DNA from: Ignavibacteriales bacterium
GTDB lineage: Bacteria > Bacteroidota > Ignavibacteria > Ignavibacteriales > Ignavibacteriaceae
DNA: 64,000 nt
NCBI GenBank assembly: GCA_016707585.1
Contig: JADJHL010000002.1
Span: forward strand, 429,647-493,646
Direction: 5' to 3'
A program made the position numbers and the translations under genes. Below are positions 57,261 to 64,000 of the stretch, piece after piece (the stretch's first letter is position 1; the number at the start of each line of letters is the position of its first letter). The notes beneath the pieces were generated by a model that was not told the origin of the DNA, made no database searches, and worked only from the letters and a program-made list of their open reading frames with translations.

Positions 57261-57981
57261 CTTTCTAAACAAACTTTCCAAATCGAAAAATATTGTTTTC
57301 TTTACTGGCGCAGGAATATCTGCTGAATCCGGTATTCCAACTTTTCGTGGTAAGGATGGAATTTGGAATAAATTACAACCCGAAGAACTTGCAAACTTTA
57401 ATGCGTTTATGCGTAATCCACAAATGGTTTGGGAATGGTATAATCATCGCAGAAAAATTATACACGAAGCACAACCAAATGCGGGACATCTTGCCATTGC
57501 AGAAATGCAAAGTTTATTTGATGAAGTTACAGTTGTAACACAAAATATTGATAATCTTCATCGGCGCGCTGGAAGTAAAAACATTTTTGAATTACACGGG
57601 AACATAGAAAGAAATTTTTGTATCAACTGCAGAACATTCTATAATGAAGAATTAGATTTTTCTCACGGTGTTCCAAAATGTAAATGCGGCGGATTGATTC
57701 GCCCTGATGTTGTATGGTTTGGTGAGTATCTTCCGGAAGATCAATTTGAAGGTAGTGAAAGAGCTTCTGTTTTATCTGATATATTTTTTGTTGTTGGTAC
57801 TTCTGCTGTTGTTTATCCTGCTGCAGGATTAGTTCATGCAGCAAAACGGGCTGGTGCTTTTATTGTAGAAATTAATATTGAAGGAACTGAAATCTCATCA
57901 ATCTGTGATGAATCATTTTTGGGTGAGGCAGGAAAGATTTTACCGGAAATTATTAAAGTGATTAATACTAATGCAAATTAG
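57259..57981 (+). CDS. cobB: NAD-dependent protein deacylase (sirtuin), start codon not found
   Basis: The NAD-binding FTGAGISAESGIPTFRG, catalytic VTQNIDNLHRRAGS, LHGNIERNFC, a four-Cys zinc site (CINC and CKC) and GGLIRPDVVWFGE identify a class III sirtuin of about 240 residues. The frame is open upstream to a TGA at 57256 without ATG, GTG or TTG. The residues just before the motif (NKLSKSKNIVFF) look genuine. Either the palindromic repeat destroyed the native start, or a one-base indel in the A-run 57286-57290 hides use of GTG 57255. The GNAT gene overlaps its last 11 bases. Confidence 0.85.
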   Translation, partial: AFLNKLSKSKNIVFFTGAGISAESGIPTFRGKDGIWNKLQPEELANFNAFMRNPQMVWEWYNHRRKIIHEAQPNAGHLAIAEMQSLFDEVTVVTQNIDNLHRRAGSKNIFELHGNIERNFCINCRTFYNEELDFSHGVPKCKCGGLIRPDVVWFGEYLPEDQFEGSERASVLSDIFFVVGTSAVVYPAAGLVHAAKRAGAFIVEINIEGTEISSICDESFLGEAGKILPEIIKVINTNAN

Positions 57982-58451
57982 AATATTAAAAACTCTGAAA
58001 TATCTTTTCTAAAAGAAATGTTGTATGAGGCAATTTTTATTCCTGAGGGTATGCAAAAACCTCCCAAATCAATTATTAATGATCAATCGCTAGCACATTA
58101 CTATGAAAATTGGGGTAAAGATATTTACGATATTGCCTTAGTTATTGAAATCGATGGTGAATTTATTGGAGCTATTTGGGGCAGGAAATTTTTTATCAAA
58201 GAAAAGGTTATGGCTTTTTTGATGAAGATACACCGGAAATAAGTATGGCCATTAAAAATGAATATCGTAGCAAGGGCTTGGGAACAAAGTTGATTGAGGA
58301 AGTAATTGAGATTTATAAAGACTTAGGAGTTAAAGCATTATCACTAAGTGTTGATAAACAAAACAAATCATATAAACTATACGTTAAACAAGGATTTTCT
58401 ATATTCTCAGAAACAGAAACATCTGTTTCAATGATCAAATATTTAAGTTGA
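57971..58451 (+). CDS. GNAT-family acetyltransferase, two frameshifts
   Basis: ATG 57971 lies inside the end of the sirtuin gene. Adding one A at 57988-57992 gives MQIRILKNSEISFLKEMLYE. Adding one more at 58202-58205 joins FIKEK to GYGFFDEDTPEISMAIKNEY, followed by the acetyl-CoA motif RSKGLGTKLIEEVIEIY and a C-terminal VDKQNKSYKLYVKQGF. The result is a standard GNAT of about 160 residues. The second half alone (58176-58451) carries the cofactor site but lacks the N-terminal strands. Coupling to a deacylase suggests a linked protein-acetylation role; that is inference. Confidence 0.8.
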
Positions 58452-58493
58452 TAAACCGCCCTTGAAAGCAACAATTATATACCTCTATAATGT

Positions 58494-58763
58494 TCAATTC
58501 TTCTTCGGTACAATCAAACCCAAAACTGCGGTAAACACTGCCGCTCCCACAATAGACCAAATTATAGGATAATGAATTCCTCGAATCTCAAAAGACCAGA
58601 AATCTGGAAAGTTAAATTCGCGTGCTAAAATTGTTCCTATATAAGCGCCAATAAAACCAACTACGATTGAAATAACACAGCCGCCCTTTTTAAATCCAAC
58701 AATTGATCGCCCGATTCCGCCCGTGATTCCTGCGATTATCAATAAAAGTATTATTTCAAACAT
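58494..58763 (-). CDS. GlsB/YeaQ/YmgE-family stress membrane protein
   Basis: 89 residues with three transmembrane helices and the Gly-rich family motif (IIAGITGGIGRSIVGFKKGGCVISIVVGFIGAYIGT). Family members are small inner-membrane proteins linked to stress; some anchor Asp23-like proteins. A hydrophilic insertion between helices two and three (REFNFPDFWSFEIRGIHYP) contains a short turn seen in part of the family. It is a single gene convergent with the GNAT gene. Confidence 0.88.
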   Translation of the reverse strand: MFEIILLLIIAGITGGIGRSIVGFKKGGCVISIVVGFIGAYIGTILAREFNFPDFWSFEIRGIHYPIIWSIVGAAVFTAVLGLIVPKKN

Positions 58764-58882
58764 AGCTGCCTCTAATAAAAATTTGTGTATAAGAAAAATA
58801 GTTTTTATTCAGATAAAATTCTTGTATTATTTTATAGAACTTTAAATCAGAAAAATTAGTTTGGTATAAAAAAGGATTTTAA

Positions 58883-59821
58883 TTGAACAGAAGAAGATTT
58901 ATAAGAAATGTTTCTTTGGCATCAGCTGGATTTCTATTTGTGAGTGAAAAAATTCAGGCTAAACAACCACCAACTACTCCAAACTTCAAACCTGATCCAA
59001 CAAAATGGAAAAACGATGAAATTAATATTGCCTGGATTGGACACTCAACGGTTCTCATTAATTTTTATGGAACTACGATTTTAACTGATCCCGTTTTATT
59101 TGATAACATTGGTGTTAGCATATTTGGAATGACATTTGGCCCAAGCAGATTTACTCATCCAGCTTTAACCGTTGATGAAATGCCAAAGCCGGATATTATT
59201 CTTTTATCCCACGCGCACATGGATCATATGGATTATGAAACGCTTTCTTCAATTACGGATAAGTATCCAAAAGAAATTGATTGCATTACGGCTTACAACA
59301 CAGCCGATGTTATTTCTGAACTTGAATGGAAATCTTTAAAAGAAATTGATTGGAATGAAGAAACACAATTATTAGGAATAAAATTTAAAGCCTTAGAAGT
59401 AAAACATTTTGGTTGGCGTTATCCGTGGGAAAGAGACCGATCAAAAGGGTATATGAAAGATGGAAGAAGTTTTAATGCTGTTGTGATTAAAAAAAATGGA
59501 AAGAAAATTTTATTTGGCGGCGATACAGCTTATCATGAATTATTTAAACCGCTTAAAGATGAAAACATAGAAATAGCAATTATGCCGATTGGCGCTTACA
59601 ATCCGTGGAAGCGAAATCATTGCAATCCTGAAGAAGCCTTGATAATGGCTGATGAACATATTGGGGCAAAGTATTTTATTCCCATCCACACTAAAACATT
59701 TAAGCAAGGCAGCGAGCCAATTGATGAACCGTTAACCTGGCTTGGTGATTCAATATCAAAGTATAAAATAAAACTTGCTCTTGATGATATTGGAAAAACG
59801 TTTACTCTCAATTCTATTTAA
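58883..59821 (+). CDS. Exported MBL-fold hydrolase (Tat signal), NAPE-PLD/UlaG-like
   Basis: 312 residues starting at TTG 58883 with AAGGA upstream. The N-terminus NRRRFIRNVSLASAGF is a twin-arginine signal. The metallo-beta-lactamase fold shows WIGHSTVLINF, the metal-binding LLSHAHMDHMDY, HFGWRYPWERD, FGGDTAYH and IPIHTKTF. The long N-terminal part and HFGWRYPW region resemble N-acyl-phosphatidylethanolamine phospholipase D-type enzymes, so a lipid phosphodiester substrate is possible. All metal ligands are intact. Confidence 0.88.
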   Translation: MNRRRFIRNVSLASAGFLFVSEKIQAKQPPTTPNFKPDPTKWKNDEINIAWIGHSTVLINFYGTTILTDPVLFDNIGVSIFGMTFGPSRFTHPALTVDEMPKPDIILLSHAHMDHMDYETLSSITDKYPKEIDCITAYNTADVISELEWKSLKEIDWNEETQLLGIKFKALEVKHFGWRYPWERDRSKGYMKDGRSFNAVVIKKNGKKILFGGDTAYHELFKPLKDENIEIAIMPIGAYNPWKRNHCNPEEALIMADEHIGAKYFIPIHTKTFKQGSEPIDEPLTWLGDSISKYKIKLALDDIGKTFTLNSI

Positions 59822-59878
59822 TATCTTTACACTTAAATTATTTTAGATTTTTTTGATAAATATTATTTACGAATCACT

Positions 59879-60412
59879 ATGAACAAATTAGACAAAGGTT
59901 ATATCCAGATTTATACTGGTAATGGCAAAGGTAAATCTACAGCAGCGATTGGACAAGCTGTTAGAGCCTCTGGCTATGGACTTAAAACTTATATCGCCCA
60001 GTTTATGAAAGAATATCCGTACAATGAATTAGAAGGCTTAAAACATTTAAGTGAGTGGATTACAATTGAGCAATTTGCCGGAGATGATTTTGTTTATCGC
60101 AAAGAAATGCCAAATGTTGTTGAGATGGATAAAGCAAGACGCGGACTTGAAAAAGCAAAATCTAAAATGCTAAACGGCAAATATGATTTAATTATTCTTG
60201 ATGAAATTTTAGTTTCAATTCATTTTGGTTTATTTAATGATGAAGAAGTTTTAACATTTATGAAAATGAAACCCGAAAATGTTGAATTGATTTTAACCGG
60301 CAGATATTGTCCTGATAATATTATTGAAGCGGCTGATCTTGTAACTGAAATGAAAGTTATAAAACACTATTATCAAGAAGGTGTTTTAGCGCGAAAAGGA
60401 ATCGAGTCTTGA
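59879..60412 (+). CDS. cobA: Cob(I)yrinic acid a,c-diamide adenosyltransferase (CobA/BtuR type)
   Basis: 177 residues. The P-loop GNGKGKSTAAIGQA, the YDLIILDEI Walker B-like strand and LTGRYCPDNIIEAADLVTEM are diagnostic. It transfers adenosyl from ATP to cobalt in cobalamin synthesis or salvage. No other cobalamin genes lie nearby, so salvage is likely here. A hairpin terminator follows seven bases after the stop. Confidence 0.94.
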   Translation: MNKLDKGYIQIYTGNGKGKSTAAIGQAVRASGYGLKTYIAQFMKEYPYNELEGLKHLSEWITIEQFAGDDFVYRKEMPNVVEMDKARRGLEKAKSKMLNGKYDLIILDEILVSIHFGLFNDEEVLTFMKMKPENVELILTGRYCPDNIIEAADLVTEMKVIKHYYQEGVLARKGIES

Positions 60413-60418
60413 TAAAAT

Positions 60419-60446
60419 GAAGAGCTCCGAAGAGCTCTTTATTTTA
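60419..60446 (+). terminator. Hairpin terminator between cobA and citrate synthase
   Basis: AGAGCT (60421-60426) pairs with AGCTCT (60433-60438), followed on the plus strand by TTATTTTAAT. It lies between convergent genes and could serve both, though the T-run is better on the plus strand. Confidence 0.7.
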
Positions 60447-60459
60447 ATAGATCTAAATT

Positions 60460-61772
60460 TTAGGAATTAACTTTTAATTCCGCCTGAGCTTCAAGCATTG
60501 CAGTTGTTACTGATTTTGGTCTTTCGATTGGGTAACCAAGACCACGATCCCAAATAATATTTGCAACAACACCAAGTGCTCTGCCAACAGCAAAAAGTAC
60601 TGTGTAGAAATCATATTCTTTTAATCCATAATACCATTGAATAACACCTGATTGCGCATCAACATTTGGCCATGGATTTTTTGCTTTGCCTTGCTCAAGT
60701 AAAACAGGAGGAACAACTTTGAAAAGCAAATCAACATATTGAAACAAAGGATCATTTGGTAAATGTTTTAAACAAAACTCTCTTTGTGCCATATAACGTG
60801 GATCTGTTTTTCTTAAAACAGCATGACCAAATCCAGGAATTACCTGACCACCTTTTAAAGTATCCCAAACAAATTGTCTCATCTCTGCTTCGGTTGGAAT
60901 TTTACCATCCATTTGTTTATAGACTCCTTGAATCCAGGCAAGTACTTCCTGATTTGCTAATCCGTGCAATGGTCCCGCAAGTCCGTTTGTCATTGCAGAG
61001 ATTGAGTAGTAAAGATCAGAAAGTGCGCTTGCAACAAGATGACCAGTATGTGCACTAACGTTTCCACTTTCATGATCGCTGTGAAGAATAAAATACATTC
61101 TTGCAACATCATCATAAGGTTTTTTAATTCCCATCATATGTGCAAAATTACCACCAAGATCTAATTTAGAATCTGATTCTATTAATTCACCATTCTTATA
61201 TTTCAATCTATAAATAAAAGCAGCAATTCCCGGAAGCTTTGCAAGTAGATTTAAAACCATCTTCATAAGTTGGAGCCCAGTAATCATTTTTTTCAAATGT
61301 CCCGAGTTGTATTCTTTAACAATTCTGATTCACGCTGCATTGCAAGTATTGCGGTTGAAAACATAACCATTGGATGTGAATCTGTTGGCATTGCTTTAAG
61401 AATATCATAAACATATTTAGGAACAACATGTCTTTTGCTGAATTCTTCTGCAACTTCTTGTACATCTTCCATTGATGGAATATCTCCGGTAAGCAAGAAG
61501 AAGAAGAAGCCTTCTACAAAAGGCATTTCTCCCGGGAACTTTAGGAAGTTTTTCTAAAACTTCAGGAATTGTAAATCCGCGAAGCGAATTCCTTCGAACG
61601 GATCGAGATAAGAAATATCTGTGATAAGACTTTTTATATCTCTTGCACCACCGATGATCTGACCAATGTCAACTTCATCAACTTTTACATTTCCAAACTC
61701 TTTAAGAAGGCGGGTTGTACGTGGACGCCAGGCTTCAATTTTATCCTGGACCTGTTTTTTCAAGCGAGACAT
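60460..61772 (-). CDS. gltA: Citrate synthase of the mitochondrial (eukaryote-like) type, about five indels
   Basis: Pieces at 61772-61554, 61526-61293 and 61296-60460 join into about 437 residues: LDPFEGIRFRGFTIPEVLEKLP, then MPFVEGFFFFLLTGDIPS, SHPMVMFSTAILAMQRESE, HSDHESGNVSAHTGHLV, the active-site LAGPLHGLANQEVL and GFGHAVLRKTDPRYMAQREF, and LLEQGKAKNPWPNVDA. Block for block this resembles animal and plant mitochondrial citrate synthase far more than E. coli GltA. Breaks are near 61580, 61540, 61320, 61288 and 61252. It condenses oxaloacetate and acetyl-CoA at the entry to the TCA cycle. An intact gene is expected, so the breaks are probably sequence errors. Confidence 0.92.
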
Positions 61773-61884
61773 TTTCTCCTCCTGATAATTATACTAAGTT
61801 TTAATTTCTGATTTCCACAATTAAAGGAAAACAAATTTTATTTGCTTTTAATATACAAAGAAAAACAATTGTTGCGTTTGGCAA

Positions 61885-63240
61885 TTATAAAAATCTAATT
61901 TCTTTTTCAGGATAAGCTATTTGCACTTTTATGTTGTTATTTTTCTTTAAGATTGCTGAGCCAATCCAATCAATTGCTTCTTCATCACCGTGAGTGAGGA
62001 TTACATTATCAGGTTTTAATTTATCAACAACACTTAATAAATCTTCTCTGCGTGCGCAGAAAATTTAAAATTTTAATTGTGCAGTTACTCTGTTGGTTCA
62101 TCGTTTTCAGACAATTGAATTTTATTTCCACGCTCTGAATTCGAAATTATATAGCCGGGAGTTTTTAGTCTCCATATATCCAACAGTAAAGATTGCGGAA
62201 TCTTTTTGTTTCCAAAAATCTTTTAGCAAAGTTGAATGATGCTGTATTCTCTAACATCATTCCACTTGATGCAAGAACAATGCACGGATGTTTAAAAAAT
62301 TCTTCGGGATTTGAAACCTCGAAATAATCTTTTTGTAGAATTGTATTTATTTCAAACTCACTATCAAGTCTATCAACAACAAAACGATTGTAATCGTAAG
62401 CTCTATTAATCTTTGTGCCGAGTCCACCGGTGTATATATCAACGGAAGTTAGTTTTCGTCTTTCCATCAACTGCCAGATTGTTGCAAGAATTTCTTGCAT
62501 CTTGCCAAGAGAAAACACAGGAATTAAAATTGATCCGCCCTTATTTAAAATCTTATTTGCTTCATTTGCTAATCGATGTGATTCAGAATTCCAATCCAAC
62601 AGTAAGTCGGAATCTGTAGCGCCGTAAGTTGTTTCAAGTATTAAAGTATCAACTGCTGTTTCTGGCAATTTGGCTCTGGGAATTAAAGCTTGATTAGTGA
62701 GATTGATATCTCCTGTGTAAAATATTTTATAGCCATTACTTTCTAAAAGTATTCCTGTAGAGCCAAGAATATGTCCCGCATCATAAAAAGTACAATTTAC
62801 TTTTGCATCTTTTTGTTGATGATATGAGTTTAGTTCAAATTCGTTTTGGTATTCTTTGTACTCGATCATCTTAATTAACAAATCAACTTCATCGTGAGAA
62901 TAAAACTCAAAATCATCCTCTTCAATTTCTTTTTTAAGGATGGAAACGGAATTGTGTAGCGTAAGTTCAGCAAGTGCCCGTGTTTGGGGAGTTGTTATGA
63001 TTTTAACATATGGAAATTTTTTACCAGAAAGGAAGCGAGCCAATATGATCTTGATGTGCATAGAAATTAAACAAGTATCGATTGATTTCTCTTTTATTAA
63101 ATCAAAGCTTGGTAAAGATTGTAAACCAGTTTTTTGTGGATGAATTCCGCAATCAAGAATAATTCCGTTGCCGTTAAAGTTTAAGTAGTAACTGTTTGCA
63201 CCGATTTCATTTCACCGCCAATCGGAAGAAACGAAATCAT
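61885..63240 (-). CDS. MBL-fold beta-CASP RNA nuclease (CPSF73/Ysh1-like), several frameshifts
   Basis: From ATG 63240 (MISFLPIGGE) the reading resumes in other frames: GANSYYLNFNGNGIILDCG, then (S)HAHQDHIGSLPF near 63050, the zinc-binding HxHxDH after correction. From 63061 to 62165 the frame carries DAGHILGSTGILLES, YTGDINLTNQALIPRA, ILETTYG and VLASSGMM, the beta-CASP motifs. It then continues through GYIISNSERGN to LTHGDEEAIDWIGSAIL and the stop at 61885. At least six one-base breaks are needed. These enzymes cleave RNA as endo- or 5' exonucleases. The start overlaps the upstream lipoprotein gene (ATGA). Confidence 0.82.
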
Positions 63241-63930
63241 TTATTTTCTTCTCTCATTTCGTTTTCTATGTTATCAAGATCAACTTCATTCAATACAACT
63301 TTTTCGGAATCTTAAATTTTTCTGATGGAACTGATCCACCTTCATTTATTCTTGTTGCCGTTAAGTTAATTTCAATTCCTCTTGATTGCGTAATAGATTT
63401 TGAAGTCAGCCACTCCCAAACCCAAAGTTTTGTTCCAGTACTTTTCATTTCATAAACATCACAACTTTTACCAAGAAAATCTTCTGAGCCAATTTTATTT
63501 GCGCCCATATTTAACAACATCTGCTCACCAAATTCATTAAAACTCTTTTGATCTTTTAACTGCTCCATAGTTCTTAGAATTGGATTTCGAGTTCTAGTTC
63601 CGCTATTCTGATCCATATTAATATTATTGATACTCACCATCAATTATGCTAACAACATTAATTGGTTTTGTAAATCCCCTTTATGGTAAATACAGATCTA
63701 GTATATTCAGCCTGTCTCATTCCCCAGCTATCAAAGTATAGCGTTTTAGTCCCTTCTTGAGAACCGCTAAGAACATATTCAATAACTCCGGATTTTACTC
63801 CATATCTTTTTTGTAACTCTGAGCTTGAGTCTTTCCCAGGATTTCCTGTCTCATCTTTATTTGAATCACCACAACTTAAAAATGTAATTGCAGTAATTAA
63901 TGTAATTGAGAATAATAATAATTTCTTCAT
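63237..63930 (-). CDS. Lipoprotein of unknown function, two frameshifts
   Basis: The first frame (63930-63658) has a lipoprotein signal ending TFLSC followed by GDSNKDETG, then LQKRYGVKSGVIEYVLSGSQEG. Removing one G from the run near 63680 leads into FTKPINVVSIIDGEYQYNINM and the second frame (LDQNSGTRTRNP, GANKIGSEDFLGKSCDVYEMK) to 63290. A further shift near 63300 gives NEVDLDNIENEMREENK and a stop at 63237 that overlaps the nuclease ATG. The joined protein is about 230 residues. Strands with YGVKSGVIEY recall small outer-membrane lipoproteins, but I recognise no family. Confidence 0.7.
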
Positions 63931-64000
63931 TGTTTAATTCTTTTCTGATTTTGTATGATTGAAAATAAGTAAAGTGCAATCTTACTTCAATTAAAATCCA

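Noticed and set aside
57293..57538. Plus-strand frame of 81 codons at the sirtuin start
   Set aside because: It is out of frame with the sirtuin motifs, which continue in the neighbouring frame.

Overview
The window reads as one stretch of chromosome from an AT-rich, Gram-negative bacterium of the Bacteroidota/Chlorobiota/Ignavibacteriota assemblage, most likely an Ignavibacteria-type organism. The evidence is a type IX secretion C-terminal sorting domain with the NYPNPFNPST motif (47861-49402), TonB receptor-like proteins, an UpxY-type antiterminator, the long three-domain IspG of this group, surface-type lipoproteins and a mitochondrial-type citrate synthase. This placement is inference from gene content. 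I saw no phage, insertion sequence, CRISPR array or tRNA gene.

Layout. 1-17 kb: a truncated subtilase, an ECF sigma factor with a membrane partner, arginase, a SpoIID/DUF4922 pair, an AI-2E-family permease, a DUF885 lipoprotein, a GH13 amylase, HU, a TonB-receptor-like outer membrane protein and a LytTR two-component pair. 17-22 kb: dxr, rseP and a HEPN/MNT toxin-antitoxin pair chained to rseP by ATGA overlaps, then a vWA lipoprotein. 22-30 kb: an envelope cluster of ECF sigma factor, anti-sigma candidate, two TonB C-terminal-domain proteins without a membrane-spanning anchor, a redoxin and a beta-barrel protein that share a duplicated leader, a second small barrel, a TPR protein, then clpX. 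30-44 kb: housekeeping genes, namely a protein of the family usually labelled asparagine synthetase B, an FAH-family protein, ruvA, a four-helix-bundle gene, ruvC, yebC, recJ, RNase P RNA, a zinc-ribbon protein, Nif3, ispG and dnaG. 44-58 kb: recQ, ferredoxin plus geranylgeranyl reductase, a T9SS cargo protein, a TonB receptor, a hybrid kinase, ugd plus upxY, a YhaM-type exonuclease, a TPR protein and an overlapping sirtuin-GNAT pair. 58-64 kb: GlsB-like protein, a Tat-exported MBL hydrolase, cobalamin adenosyltransferase, citrate synthase, and a beta-CASP MBL nuclease overlapping a lipoprotein gene.

Two things stand out beyond the gene list. First, from about 27.7 kb onward some fourteen genes, including the normally essential dnaG and ispG and the central-metabolism gene gltA, are broken by one-base indels, mostly at homopolymers. 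None of the genes before 27.7 kb shows this. The simplest reading is uncorrected consensus error, and I reconstructed each gene across its breaks. Second, intergenic spaces are littered with short palindromic elements of several families. Some share a core in opposite orientation, some lie between convergent genes, one lies inside a sigma/anti-sigma operon, and two lie inside peripheral helices of the RNase P RNA.
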